Notes under the pieces: model-generated
What the model saw: only the letters and a program-made list of their open reading frames with translations
What the model was told of the DNA's origin: nothing
Databases searched by the model: none
Made by a program: the position numbers and the translations under genes
NCBI GenBank assembly: GCA_963719975.1
Contig: CAVRED010000001.1
Span: forward strand, 468,190-532,189
Length of the DNA: 64,000 nt
Source: Poindextera sp963719975
GTDB lineage: Bacteria > Pseudomonadota > Alphaproteobacteria > Caulobacterales > Caulobacteraceae
Direction: 5' to 3'
Shown here: piece by piece, positions 8,816 to 17,988 of the stretch
Layout: each line of letters opens with the position of its first letter
How positions within the stretch are numbered: the first letter of the stretch is position 1

Positions 8816-9580
8816 ATGCCCAAGCTCAATCGGGACGGCGTCCAGATCTACTACGAGGTGCACGGCCAGAGCGGGCCGGTCATCCTGCTCAGCCATGGCT
8901 ATTCCTCGACCAGCGGCATGTGGAAGGGCCAGATCGAGCCGCTCTCGAAGTCGCACAAACTGGTCATCTGGGACATGCGCGGTCACGGCGATAGCGACTA
9001 TCCGGAAGACCTGGCCGCCTACAGCGAGGAGGCCACCGTCGCGGACATGGCGGCCTTGCTCGACGCGGTCGGCGCGAAGACCGCGATCGTCGGCGGGCTT
9101 TCCCTCGGCGGCTACATGTCGCTGGCCTTCAATCGCGTCCATCCCGACCGCGTCGAGGCGCTGCTGATCTTCGACACCGGCCCCGGCTACCGCAACGACG
9201 AGGCCCGGGAAGGGTGGAACCGGACTTCGATCGCCCGGGCGGACCGTTTCGACCGCGACGGGCTGGCGGCGCTCGGCAACGCCAGCGCCGAGGTGCGCAT
9301 CGTGCGCCACCGCTCGGCCGACGGCCTGGCCAAGGCGGCGCGTGGCATGCTGACCCAGCGCAATCCGAACGTGATCAATTCGCTGCCGACGATCGCAGTC
9401 CCGGCGCTCGTTGTGGTGGGCGCCAACGACACGCCGTTCATCGCCGCCAGCGACTACATGGCCGCCAAGATCCCGGGCGCGAAGAAGGTGGTCATCCCCG
9501 ATGCCGGCCACGCCGCCAACATCGACCAGCCCGCCGCCTTCAACCACGCCGTGGTCGAGTTCCTCGACGGACTTCAGTGA
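8816..9580 (+). CDS. Alpha/beta fold hydrolase
   Basis: 254 residues. Start ATG 8816 follows GGAAGAGGAA. Core motifs are LLSHGYSSTSGMW (oxyanion loop), the nucleophile elbow GLSLGG (Ser96), GANDTPF (acid) and DAGHAAN (His about 233). There is no signal peptide. In this setting it may hydrolyse a lactone, an enol-lactone or a C-C bond (meta-cleavage-like hydrolase), or a CoA thioester. It sits inside the catabolic operon, 23 bases after the crotonase and 12 before the CoA-transferase. Confidence 0.88.
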   Translation: MPKLNRDGVQIYYEVHGQSGPVILLSHGYSSTSGMWKGQIEPLSKSHKLVIWDMRGHGDSDYPEDLAAYSEEATVADMAALLDAVGAKTAIVGGLSLGGYMSLAFNRVHPDRVEALLIFDTGPGYRNDEAREGWNRTSIARADRFDRDGLAALGNASAEVRIVRHRSADGLAKAARGMLTQRNPNVINSLPTIAVPALVVVGANDTPFIAASDYMAAKIPGAKKVVIPDAGHAANIDQPAAFNHAVVEFLDGLQ

Positions 9581-9592
9581 GAGCGTAAAGGC

Positions 9593-10819
9593 GTGCCGAG
9601 AAACGCGAAGCTTGCCAAGGAGGCGACCGGCCCACTGAAGGGCGTGCGCATCGTCGACCTCACCAGCGTGGTGTTCGGCGCCTACGCGACCCAGATGCTG
9701 GGCGACCTCGGCGCCGACGTGATCAAAGTCGAGTTTCCCGGCGGTCGGCGCGGCGACGGCGGCGACATCATGCGGTGGGCCGGCATCCCGCCGGACTCGC
9801 CGGGCAAGCACGGGCTTGGCCCGATCTTCATGACCATCAACCGCAACAAGCGCTCGATCCTGCTCGACCTTCGGCAGGACAAGGCCAAGCGCGCGCTGGC
9901 GCGGCTGATCGCGACCGCCGACGCCTTCACCACCTCCGTCCGCTACGAGGGCATGAAGCGGCTCGGCCTCGACTACGAGGCGGTCAGCGCGATCAAGCCC
10001 GACATCGTCTACGTGCACGGCGCCGGCTACGGCGCCGATGGCCCCTACGCCGGGGAGCCGGCCTACGACGACCTCGTCCAGTCGGCTTCAGGCCTCGCCG
10101 ACCTTCTCAACAGAACCGATGGGCGCCCCGAGCACCGGCTGATCCCTTCGCTGATCGCCGACAAGGTCTCTGGCCTCTTCATGGTCCAGGCGGTGCTGGC
10201 GGCGCTGTTTCACCGCCAGAAGACCGGCGAAGGCCAGTTCGTCGAGGTGCCGATGCTGGAGTGCGTGACCAGCTTCAACCTCGCCGAACACTTCTTCGGC
10301 CACGTCTACGACCCGCCGACCGGACAATGGGGTTACGTCCGCGTGGTCAACCCGACGCGCAAACCCTTCCCGACCAAGGACGGCTACATCGGCCTTCTGC
10401 CTTACACCGATCAGCAGTGGGACCAGTTCTTCGAGATCGCCGGCTGGGGCGAGACGCTGGGCAAGGATCCGCGCTTCGCCGACTACGCCACCCGCCTACA
10501 CCATGTGCGCGAGCTCTACGGCCTCGTCGATCAGGTCACTGTCACCAAGACTACGGACGAGTGGCTGGCGCTCTTGAAGCCGCTGCAGATCCCGGTCGTG
10601 AAGATGAACACCCTCGACGACTTGCCCAGCGATCCGCATCTGGACGCGGTCGGCTTCTTCCAGCGTTACGAACACCCTGAGGCCGGCGCCTACCTCGGCA
10701 TGAAGCCGCCGATCAAATACGCCAAGACCCCCGCCAACGTGCGGCGCCATCCCCCGCGCATGGGCGAGCACACGGCCGAGATTCTGGCCGAGATCACCGC
10801 GCCCGACGTCGCCGAATAG
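9593..10819 (+). CDS. CaiB/BaiF (class III) CoA-transferase
   Basis: 408 residues starting at GTG 9593. The N-terminus LKGVRIVDLTSVVFGAYATQ and LGADVIKVE are classic for class III CoA-transferases. The catalytic Asp that forms the acyl anhydride is expected at Asp159 in EPAYDDLVQSASG. The family swaps CoA between carboxylates such as formyl-, carnitinyl- or bile-acid-CoA and an acceptor, as an interlocked homodimer. Here it probably activates the pathway substrate without ATP. Fourth gene of the operon, 13 bases ahead of the VOC gene. Confidence 0.9.
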   Translation: MPRNAKLAKEATGPLKGVRIVDLTSVVFGAYATQMLGDLGADVIKVEFPGGRRGDGGDIMRWAGIPPDSPGKHGLGPIFMTINRNKRSILLDLRQDKAKRALARLIATADAFTTSVRYEGMKRLGLDYEAVSAIKPDIVYVHGAGYGADGPYAGEPAYDDLVQSASGLADLLNRTDGRPEHRLIPSLIADKVSGLFMVQAVLAALFHRQKTGEGQFVEVPMLECVTSFNLAEHFFGHVYDPPTGQWGYVRVVNPTRKPFPTKDGYIGLLPYTDQQWDQFFEIAGWGETLGKDPRFADYATRLHHVRELYGLVDQVTVTKTTDEWLALLKPLQIPVVKMNTLDDLPSDPHLDAVGFFQRYEHPEAGAYLGMKPPIKYAKTPANVRRHPPRMGEHTAEILAEITAPDVAE

Positions 10820-10832
10820 GAGCCGGACTTAA

Positions 10833-11603
10833 ATGCGCCTGCGCCAAGTCGCCTTCATCGCCAGCAAGATCGACCCGGTCGCCGACCAGCTCGGCCAAGT
10901 GTTCGGTCTCAAGGTCGGCTTCCGTGATCCAGGGGTGGAGGTCTTCGGGCTGAACAACGTGGTCATGCCGGTGGGCGGCGAGTTCCTCGAGGTGCTCGAG
11001 CCGTTCCGCGATGACGCCTCCGGCGCCCGCTACCTCGCCCGCCGCGGCGGCGACGCCGGCTACATGGTCATCCTGCAGGACGCCGACGCGCTCGCCCACC
11101 GGGCGCGGTTGGAGGGCGCCGGCGTGCGGGTGATCGCGAAAAGCCCGGACCGCCGCTACCAGTTCACCCACTTCCATCCGGGCGATTGCGCCGGCGTGCT
11201 GATGTCGATCGACTCGGTGGTCGGCGACTCCGGCTGGCGCGGCGCCAAGAGCGACTGGCCTCCGGCGGGGCCGGACTGGCGCAACTTCGAGAGCGAGGCG
11301 AGCCTCGGCATCGCCTCGGTGACCATCCAATCACGCGACCCGGTCGCGGCCGCCGAACGCTGGTCGATGCTGCTGGCCGAGCCGGCCAGGCGCGCCGGTT
11401 GGGCGATGGAGATCACCCTCGATCCAGGCCTTATCCGCTTCGTCGAGCCGGTGGACGCGGACGGGACGGGCGTGGTCGGCCTCGACATCGTCGTTCGAGA
11501 CCAGGCGAAGACGTTCGATGCCGCGCGAAAGCTCGGTCTGCCGACCGGCGACGACTGGATCAGGATCTGCGGGGTCGCCATCCGGCCCGTGAAAGGGAGC
11601 TAG
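10833..11603 (+). CDS. VOC (glyoxalase/dioxygenase fold) family protein
   Basis: 256 residues with two VOC half-domains. Residues about 1-130 begin RLRQVAFIASKIDPVADQL, and residues about 150-256 contain ASVTIQSRDPVAAAERW and GLDIVVRD. Metal-ligand positions are not all convincing: the first half ends with an FTHFHPGDCAG segment containing His, while the second half is sparse in His/Glu. It could be a metal-dependent isomerase/epimerase or a dioxygenase-like protein; I cannot choose. It lies 5 bases ahead of the dehydrogenase and is clearly co-transcribed. Confidence 0.75.
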   Translation: MRLRQVAFIASKIDPVADQLGQVFGLKVGFRDPGVEVFGLNNVVMPVGGEFLEVLEPFRDDASGARYLARRGGDAGYMVILQDADALAHRARLEGAGVRVIAKSPDRRYQFTHFHPGDCAGVLMSIDSVVGDSGWRGAKSDWPPAGPDWRNFESEASLGIASVTIQSRDPVAAAERWSMLLAEPARRAGWAMEITLDPGLIRFVEPVDADGTGVVGLDIVVRDQAKTFDAARKLGLPTGDDWIRICGVAIRPVKGS

Positions 11604-11607
11604 AGAC

Positions 11608-12681
11608 ATGCGCGCCGCCGTCGCCCGCCAGGGCAAGCTGACCTGCGAGGAAATCCCCGACCTTACGCCCGCCGCCGGGCAGGTGCTGGTCAGGACGCTG
11701 TCGTGCGGGATCTGCGGCTCGGACCTGCACGCGCTGCATCACCTCGACCACATGGCCGAACTCGGCCGCCGCTCCGGTTCGATCGGCGGTGGGATGGACC
11801 CGAAGGCGGGGATAGTCTTCGGCCACGAATTCTCGGCCGAGGTGCTGGACTATGGGCCGGGATCGGCCAAGCCGCTCAAGCCCGGGACGCGGGTGGTCTC
11901 CATGCCCGTCATCATGGGCCCGACCGGCGGCGGCTCGATCGGCTACTCCAACGCCTACCCCGGCGGGTTCGCCGAGCGGATGCTGCTCTCCGAAGCGCTG
12001 ATGATCGAGGTCCCGAACGGGCTTTCCAATCGCCAGGCGGCGATGACCGAGCCCTTCGCCGTCGGCGCCCATGCCGTCGCCCGCGCCGCTCTCGACGAGC
12101 CGGCCGCCGCCCTCGTCGTCGGCTGCGGACCGGTGGGGCTGGCGGTGATCGCTGGCCTGAAGGCCAAGGGGTTCGGGCCGGTGACCGCAGCCGACTTCTC
12201 GCCGGCGCGGCGCAAGATGGCCGAGTTCATGGGCGCCGATATCGTGGTCGATCCGGCCAAGGAGTTGCCGCATGGCAAGTGGGCCGAGATGGGCGTGGCC
12301 GCGACCGGCGCCGAGCAGATGATCGCCCGCATGAGCGGGCAGACGGTCAAGCGCGCGATCATCTTCGAGTGCGTCGGCGTGCCCGGCGTGATCCAGAGCC
12401 TCATCGACGCTGCGCCCAACGGGGCCCAGATCATCGTCGCCGGCGTCTGCATGGACCCCGATACGATCGAGCCCTTCATGGCCATCACCAAGCAGATCGA
12501 TTTCCGCTTCGTGCTCGGCTACACGGGCGAGGAGTTCGCCGCCACGCTCAACCAGATCGCCGAGGGCGTGATCGACGTAAAGCCGGTCATCACAGACGCC
12601 GTCGGGCTCGAGGGCGTCGCTGACGCCTTCAAACGGCTGGGCGACCCGGAGAGTCAGGTCAAGATCGTGGTCGAGCCGTAA
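11608..12681 (+). CDS. Zinc-type medium-chain alcohol dehydrogenase
   Basis: 357 residues. CGICGSDLHALHH carries the catalytic-zinc Cys (about 34) and GHEF the His/Glu pair. The Rossmann glycine motif is GCGPVGLAVIAGL. The four-cysteine structural zinc lobe is absent; the corresponding segment is Gly/Ser-rich (MGPTGGGSIGYSN), as in some threonine/sorbitol-dehydrogenase relatives. It is NAD(P)-dependent and would oxidise a secondary alcohol or polyol-like intermediate. Last enzyme of the operon; RBS AGGGAG before ATG 11608. Confidence 0.88.
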   Translation: MRAAVARQGKLTCEEIPDLTPAAGQVLVRTLSCGICGSDLHALHHLDHMAELGRRSGSIGGGMDPKAGIVFGHEFSAEVLDYGPGSAKPLKPGTRVVSMPVIMGPTGGGSIGYSNAYPGGFAERMLLSEALMIEVPNGLSNRQAAMTEPFAVGAHAVARAALDEPAAALVVGCGPVGLAVIAGLKAKGFGPVTAADFSPARRKMAEFMGADIVVDPAKELPHGKWAEMGVAATGAEQMIARMSGQTVKRAIIFECVGVPGVIQSLIDAAPNGAQIIVAGVCMDPDTIEPFMAITKQIDFRFVLGYTGEEFAATLNQIAEGVIDVKPVITDAVGLEGVADAFKRLGDPESQVKIVVEP

Positions 12682-12699
12682 GAGATGGGGGACCATCCG

Positions 12700-13221
12700 A
12701 TGCGTCGACAAGCCTTCACGGGGATCGTTCTCGCCACGATCGCCGCGCTGGCGCTCGCCGCCGGACCCGCGCTCGCGGCCGACGGCGTCGACGTCTCGCG
12801 CGGCTCCGACAACGGCCTTGTGGTCACGGTCTATACCGAAGCCGCCAACGTCCACTTCTCTTTCAACCCGGTCGGCTGCGGCTCGAATATCCCTTGCTAC
12901 GAGATCACGGCCGGGACGGGCATGGTCGGTACGCCGGTGACCGCCGGCGGCGGATGCAACGCGCAGAACGGCAATGGCTATACGCCCAGCGCCGTCCTGT
13001 GCCCGGCCGAGGGCGTCAGCTCAATCACCTTCGTGTTCAAGGCCGGCGGGACCTGGTCGTCCTATGCCGGCAGCGGCGGGGAGCACGCCAGCGGCCCGTG
13101 CTCGCCGGCGCCGGTCACCGTGCAGACCGGTTCGCCGCGGAGGTTGACGCAGCCGATACGCTCAGGGGGACCTGCTCGTCTGTCATCAAGCACTGAGGGG
13201 CAAGTTATTAAGCGCGAATAA
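12700..13221 (+). CDS. Predicted secreted protein of unknown function, possible frameshift near 13130
   Basis: I choose ATG 12700 (MRRQAFTGIVLATIAA) because GGGGGA sits 7 bases upstream and a Sec signal peptide ending near AAGPALAAD follows directly. The mature part is Gly/Ser/Asn-rich with paired cysteines (VGCGSNIPC, GGCNAQNG, VLCPAEG, GPCSPA), suggesting a small disulphide-bonded beta protein outside the inner membrane. The last 30 residues in this frame look unnatural (RRLTQPIRSGG). The neighbouring frame gives EVDAADTLRGTCSSVIKH and stops at 13196, so a one-base indel near 13127-13140 is likely. No known family recognised. Confidence 0.6.
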   Translation: MRRQAFTGIVLATIAALALAAGPALAADGVDVSRGSDNGLVVTVYTEAANVHFSFNPVGCGSNIPCYEITAGTGMVGTPVTAGGGCNAQNGNGYTPSAVLCPAEGVSSITFVFKAGGTWSSYAGSGGEHASGPCSPAPVTVQTGSPRRLTQPIRSGGPARLSSSTEGQVIKRE

Positions 13222-13332
13222 CCTTACCGCGTTCCTAAGTCGCCGGCACATTTTCTTAATCCAAAGCTTTCACCGAGAATTAAGCCGGATTTCGTGCAAT
13301 GGCCCCGCGCAACAACGCGATAGGGGGGCGGC

Positions 13333-13734
13333 ATGCCGATCCGTCAACAACCCATCATCGAACGCCGCTCGGAGCCGCGGACGACGATCCTGCAGACCGG
13401 GCTCATCGACGAGATCGTCGAGGTGCTGATGGAGTTCGGCGGCTCGGCCCATCGGGATTCGGTGATCCTGCGCGTCGCCGCTCGCCGCGGCCTCGTCGAG
13501 GCGCCCGACCGCCTGCGGCGCGATCTGTTGAACGCCTTCGATCTGTGCTGCGCCGGCGCCGGCGAGGCGGAGCGCCGCGTCTGGCTCCCGTTCGGCGAGG
13601 GCTCGCGCCGCTGGGCGCTGACGCCTGAGGCGCATGACGTCGGCGCCGCCCGCCTACGCCTCGGCATGGCGCCCGACGCGGAGGTCGAAGACGACGCTCC
13701 CGTTCACCTGGTCGCCTCCGCCTCGGAACGCTGA
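13333..13734 (+). CDS. Hypothetical protein, possible winged-helix fold
   Basis: 133 residues, start ATG 13333 after a G-rich AGGGGGGC. It opens with RRSEPRTTILQTGLIDEIVEVLMEFGGSAHR, followed by RRGLVEAPDRLRRDLLNAFD and WLPFGEGSRRWALTPEA. The helix-helix-strand pattern and the phrase RRWALTPEA resemble the wing end of winged-helix DNA-binding domains, but no defined family is recognised. It is transcribed alone after an AT-richer 110-base gap and reads in the same direction as the following lactonase-like gene. Confidence 0.5.
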   Translation: MPIRQQPIIERRSEPRTTILQTGLIDEIVEVLMEFGGSAHRDSVILRVAARRGLVEAPDRLRRDLLNAFDLCCAGAGEAERRVWLPFGEGSRRWALTPEAHDVGAARLRLGMAPDAEVEDDAPVHLVASASER

Positions 13735-13832
13735 TCCGACCCCCTTCGGCGCCCGCGCCTTCGCGCGGGTGGTTGTGTCGGCAGCCGCGCTCCTCGTTCG
13801 TCTGGTAAGACGAGGGCAGCGCCGGAGAGCCG

Positions 13833-14664
13833 ATGTCGACCGCAACCGCCACTCCCGCCAAGCCGCGGCTCGTGATCGGCGGCGTCACGCTGGGCGAGTC
13901 GCCGCGCTGGCATGACGCGGCGATCTGGTTCGCCGACTGGGGCCCCGGGGAGATCATCCGTGTCGGTCCGGGCCGGCGAGCGCGAGGTCGTCGCCCGCGC
14001 GCCCGCGCCACCGCTCTCCTTCGACTTCCTGCCGGGCGGCGACCTCATCGTCGTCCACTCGCGCGAAGGCCGGCTCTTGCGCGGTGGCGCGGGCGGCGCG
14101 CTCGAGCCCTGCGCGGCTTTCGGAGCGATGGCCGAGGGCCTCTGGAACGAGATCGTGGTCGACGGGCGCGGCGCCGCCTACGTGAATGGCGGCTGCATTG
14201 TGCTGGTCACGCCTGACGGTCGGGCCCGGCGTGTCGCCGACGGCGGCGCCTTCCCGAACGGGATGGCGGTCACGCCGGACAACGCAACGCTGATCATGGC
14301 GGAGTCCCAGGCGCGCCAGCTGACCGCGTTCGACATCGCCGACGACGGATCGTTGTCCAACCGCCGGGTCTGGGCCGCGCTGGGCGATCACTTTCCGGAC
14401 GGAATCTGCATCGACGCCGAGGGCTGCGTCTGGTTCGCCGACGTGCCGAACCGCTGCTGCGCTCGCGTGCGCGAGGGCGGCGAAGTCGTTCAGACTATCG
14501 CGCTCGACCGGGGCGGCTTCGCCTGCGTGCTGGGCGGGGCCGAGCGCCGGACGCTCTACATCACCGCCGCGACCTGGCTCGGCATGGACCGCATGGGCGA
14601 GATGCAGCCCGACGGCCAATTGCTCGCCGTCGAGGTCGACGTCCCGGGGGCCGGCTGGCCTTAA
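13833..14664 (+). CDS. SMP-30/gluconolactonase-like protein, frameshifted near 13972
   Basis: The first frame (from ATG 13833, RBS GGAGAG) gives PRLVIGGVTLGESPRWHD, and the second frame gives SFDFLPGGDLIVVHSREGRL onward. Removing one G near 13968-13974 joins them at EIIRVGP/AGEREVV. Six-bladed propeller signatures are present: GESPRWH (metal Glu), NGMAVTPDNATLIMAES (Asn ligand) and FPDGICIDAEGCVWFAD (Asp ligand). About 276 residues, the family norm. Known relatives hydrolyse sugar or other lactones using a divalent metal. Close to the catabolic operon and to a flavin monooxygenase, it may open a lactone intermediate; that is inference. Confidence 0.8.
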
Positions 14665-14670
14665 GCGTCG

Positions 14671-15888
14671 CTACTCAGCCGCGTCGGGCTTCTTGTTCAG
14701 ACCCAAGGCTTCCAGGATCTGGGGCGCGACGTTCTCGGTGCCCTTCTCCTGAATGTGCTGGACGATCCTCTGGCCGACCGCCATGCGCGCCTGGCCCATG
14801 GTGGCGTCGTGCGACGCGCCCACGACCTTGTAGGACTCTTCGCGGTTGCCATTCAGCGCCTGGAACTTCGGCGCGACGTGGCGGGCGAAGAGCTCATAGG
14901 AATATTTCGTCTCCGCCCAGTCCGCCCAGTCATGCGCCATTTGCAGGAAGCAGCCGAACCCGCCGGACTGGGTCTCCAGCCGCTCGAGCTGGGCGATGGC
15001 GTCGTCGGGCGTGCCGACCACCGCCAGGCCGGTCTCGATCAGGGCGTCCACCGGATCCCCGCCGCCTTGCGGCGCGATCGGCAGAGCGGCGACATCGGTG
15101 AAGTAGGCCATCCACTTCTTCAGGCCGAACTGCACATTCTCGCGCGCCTTCTCCCGCGTCTCGGCGATGTGGATCGGTCCGACCAGGCGCCAGGCGTTGC
15201 GGTCGACCTTCGTGCCGGACTCGGCGGCCTTGTCGACGGCGATCGCCCAGTTGGACGCCAGCGCGTTGAAGCCGCCGGCCGAGGTGGCGCCGATCGAGAG
15301 CAGGCCAACGCCATGCCGCCCGGCGGCCGTGGCCCCGGCGGGCGAGACCTGGCTCGCCACGGCCACTTCGATGTGCGGGCGGCTGAACGATGTCATCTGC
15401 AAACGGGCGTCGACCAGTTCGAACCAGTCGGATTTGTGGGTGACGGTCTCGCCCTTCAGCAGCCGCAGGATGACGTCCAGCGCCTCATCCATCATGTCGC
15501 GCTGCTTGACCGGCTGGATGCCCATCATCAGCGCATCGGACGGCAGGGCGCCGGGTCCGACGCCGAACATGGTCCGTCCGCGCGTCATGTGGTCCAGCTG
15601 GTTGATCCGGTCGGCCAGCATCAGCGGATGGTGGTAGGGCAGGGACGAGACGCCCGTGCCCAGCCGGATGCGGCGCGTGCGCTCGGCGGCGGCGGCGATG
15701 AAGACCTCGGGGCTGGCGATGATCTCGAACCCGGCCGAGTGGTGTTCGCCGATCCAGGCCTCCTCGTAGCCCAGCCGGTCCATCAGCTCGACCAGTTCTA
15801 GGTCGCGCTCGATGGCCAACGTCGGGTTCTCGTCCAGCGCATGGAAGGGCGCGATGAAGGCGCCGAAGCGCAGCCGGTTCGAAGGCAT
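14671..15888 (-). CDS. LLM-class flavin-dependent monooxygenase, limonene 1,2-monooxygenase-like
   Basis: 405 residues of the bacterial luciferase-like TIM-barrel family. Motifs are RDLELVELMDRLGYEEAWIG, EHHSAGFEIIASPEVF, GTGVSSLPYHHP and FGVGPGALPSDA. From memory of the family, the whole N-terminal half closely resembles LimB-type limonene 1,2-monooxygenases, which use FMNH2 from a partner reductase to epoxidise a cyclic terpene. No reductase gene is next to it. ATG 15888 is preceded by GGGAGGCCCC. Convergent with the SMP-30 gene (7-base gap) and followed upstream by SDR genes on the same strand. Substrate assignment is tentative. Confidence 0.8.
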   Translation of the reverse strand: MPSNRLRFGAFIAPFHALDENPTLAIERDLELVELMDRLGYEEAWIGEHHSAGFEIIASPEVFIAAAAERTRRIRLGTGVSSLPYHHPLMLADRINQLDHMTRGRTMFGVGPGALPSDALMMGIQPVKQRDMMDEALDVILRLLKGETVTHKSDWFELVDARLQMTSFSRPHIEVAVASQVSPAGATAAGRHGVGLLSIGATSAGGFNALASNWAIAVDKAAESGTKVDRNAWRLVGPIHIAETREKARENVQFGLKKWMAYFTDVAALPIAPQGGGDPVDALIETGLAVVGTPDDAIAQLERLETQSGGFGCFLQMAHDWADWAETKYSYELFARHVAPKFQALNGNREESYKVVGASHDATMGQARMAVGQRIVQHIQEKGTENVAPQILEALGLNKKPDAAE

Positions 15889-15967
15889 GGGGCCTCCCCT
15901 AAGTTATCTGCGATATCCTATGAACGCGCGGGCTCGCGGCGGCAAGGCCGGGCGCCCGCGATCGCGC

Positions 15968-16762
15968 TTAGCCCTCTCTCCGGGCGACGACGACGGGATG
16001 CGAGCTCGAGAGTCCCCCGTCCACCACGATCGCCTGTCCGTCGACGTAGGACGCCTCGTCCGAGGCGAGGAACAGCGCCGCAGCCGCGATCTCCTCCGGT
16101 TGCCCGGCGCGCCGCAGCGGGTTCAGCTGACCGATGCGATCCTCTGTGCCGCGCTGGCGCGCCCGCTCGAAGACGCCGCGCGTCATTCCGGTCTCGATCA
16201 GGCCGGGGCAGATGGCGTTGACGCGAATGCCGGTGCCGGCCAGCAGCTGCGCCGAGGTCTGCACCAGGTTGATCACGCCGGCCTTGGAGGCGCTGTAAGC
16301 GAGGCCGCCGGCGCCGGAGCGCAGGCCGGCGACCGAGGCGGTGCAGATGATCGAGCCCTTCCCCTTCGCGCGCATTGCCTTGGAGGCGTGTTTGATGGCC
16401 AGGAACGGTCCGACCAGGTTGACCCTGAGCAGCTCCAGCCACTGCTCGCCGGTCTGCTCCAGCGGCGGATCGAAGCTGGTCGTGCCGACGCCGGCGTTGG
16501 CGTAGCAGACGTCGAGGCCGCCGAATCGGGCGACCGCCGTCTCGACCGCCTTGGCCACGTCGGCCTCCAGGCCGGCGTCGGCGACCAGCGCGATCGCCTC
16601 TCCACCCGCGTCGCGGATCTGCTTCGCCGTCTCTTCGACGGTCGAGGCCCGATCCACCGCGACGACCTTGGCGCCTTCGGAGGCGAACAACTTGGCGCTC
16701 GCCCGCCCGATGCCGCTCGCCGCGCCGGTGACCAGCGCGACCTTGCCCTCGAGCCGTCCCAT
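15968..16762 (-). CDS. SDR family NAD(P)-dependent oxidoreductase
   Basis: 264 residues of the classical SDR type. Cofactor motif TGAASGIG is at 12-19, NAG at 89-91 and the catalytic triad Ser143, Tyr156, Lys160 lies in YSASK. The C-terminal VDGGLSSSHPV is typical of FabG-like enzymes. Asp37 (VAVDRAS) at the end of the second strand suggests NAD(H) preference. It oxidises or reduces an alcohol/ketone in the cytoplasm. It lies between the LimB-like monooxygenase and a second SDR on the same strand. Confidence 0.9.
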   Translation of the reverse strand: MGRLEGKVALVTGAASGIGRASAKLFASEGAKVVAVDRASTVEETAKQIRDAGGEAIALVADAGLEADVAKAVETAVARFGGLDVCYANAGVGTTSFDPPLEQTGEQWLELLRVNLVGPFLAIKHASKAMRAKGKGSIICTASVAGLRSGAGGLAYSASKAGVINLVQTSAQLLAGTGIRVNAICPGLIETGMTRGVFERARQRGTEDRIGQLNPLRRAGQPEEIAAAALFLASDEASYVDGQAIVVDGGLSSSHPVVVARREG

Positions 16763-16826
16763 CGCTTCGCTCCCCTCTTAGTTTGTGCCGCGATTTACGG
16801 GGCGCGGGACCGTCGCGGCAAGGCTC

Positions 16827-17890
16827 TCAGGGCGCCGGATCGGGCGCCGGCTCGCCCTTTCGGGTCAGCCTGCGGCCGCCGAAGAGGGCCGCGCCCGCCG
16901 CAAGGCCGGCGAGGAGGCCCATCATCAGCGTCGCCTTCGGCCGCATCTGGGCGGCCGTGTACAGGCTCTCCTGTCGCACGCCCTTGTGGTAGGCGCGCTC
17001 GCGCAGGTCCGCGCCGGCCTGGTAGAGGTTGTCGCCGCGCACCTTGGCCGCCGCATTGGGGTCGCGCTGCAGAATGGGCGCGATGATCGCGATCATCGGT
17101 TCGGTCAGGCTCGGCGCGAGCCCGGCGACGAAGGCGAGGATCGGGCCGCTCGAGCCCACCGCCAGCTCCCGCACAGGGTGGGCGGCGGCGTAGAGGATGG
17201 CCTGGGCGACGAGCGGGGTCGCATAGACCGGCGGCGGAATCCTGAGCTCCGCGTCGGTCAGGTTGCGGGCGTGGTCCTTGTAGGGCGTGTCGACCGCGGC
17301 GGGCTTGATCAACGTCACCGAGACCGGCGCCCGCTCGCGCATCAGCTCCATGCGCAGCACGTTGGTGAAAGCCCTCACCGCGTGCTTGGACGCCGAGTAG
17401 GCGCCCTGCACCGGCAGGGCGACGTCGCCCAGCGTCGAGCCGAGGTTGATCAGCGCGCCGCCGCCGGGCTTGTGCCGGAAGTGTTCGACGGCGGCCCGCG
17501 AGCCGTAGACCACCCCCCAGTAGTTGGTGTCGAACAGCCGCCGCTGGTCGTCGATCGGGGTCTCCATCAGGCTGCCGAAGACCGACACCCCGGCGTCGTT
17601 GACCCAGGTGTCGAAGCCGCCGAAACGGTCGATGGCCGCCTGGGCGATGGCGTGCACATCGTCCTCGCGGCCCACGTCGGCCACGACATAGGCGGTCTTG
17701 GCGCCCTTGCTCGAGAGATCCTCGCAGACGCTCTTCAGCGCCGACTCGTTGCGCGCCGCCAGGACCAGGCTGCGCCGCGCGCCGCCGCCGCGCGCGCGGT
17801 CGAAAGGCCGATGCCGGAGGTCGCGCCGGTGATGACGATCACCTGCTCACGCAGCGGCTTCAGCTTCAGGCGGTTGCGACGCGACGCCAT
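16827..17890 (-). CDS. SDR family oxidoreductase with C-terminal membrane anchor, frameshifted near 17770
   Basis: The start ATG 17890 gives MASRRNRLKLKPLREQVIVI, then TGATSGIG (cofactor loop). The frame then breaks in a GC-only run, and VVADVGRED continues in another frame; restoring one base near 17768-17772 gives ARGASLVLAARNES. NDAG and YSASKHAV (Tyr/Lys of the active site) are intact. Unusually for an SDR, there is a 100-residue extension ending in a hydrophobic segment, LMMGLLAGLAAGAALFGG, and a basic tail, suggesting tethering to the inner membrane. Full length is about 354 residues. Substrate unknown. Confidence 0.8.
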
Positions 17891-17949
17891 CGTTCCTCCG
17901 ACCGCCAAGCCAACGGCCTGAGGACCAAGCGGTTCCAGCTAACTTAGGC

Positions 17950-17973
17950 CCTCTCCCCGCGTGCGGGGAGAGG
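17950..17973. repeat. Perfect hairpin, REP-like or terminator
   Basis: CCTCTCCCCGC at 17950-17960 and GCGGGGAGAGG at 17963-17973 form an 11-bp perfect stem with a 2-base loop. It lies between the end of the CsgG-like gene and the start of the anchored SDR, both on the minus strand. No U-run follows on either strand, so a dispersed intergenic palindrome is as likely as a terminator. Confidence 0.6.
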
Positions 17974-17988
17974 AAACCAAGGCGGAGT

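Noticed and set aside
13127..13221. C-terminal 30 residues of the secreted protein in the annotated frame
   Set aside because: They look non-native; a one-base shift giving an end at 13196 is more likely, so no function is inferred from them.
13208..13222. TTAA-N7-TAAC considered as a CtrA box
   Set aside because: The second half does not match TTAAC and the position is inside or at the end of the secreted-protein gene rather than in a promoter.
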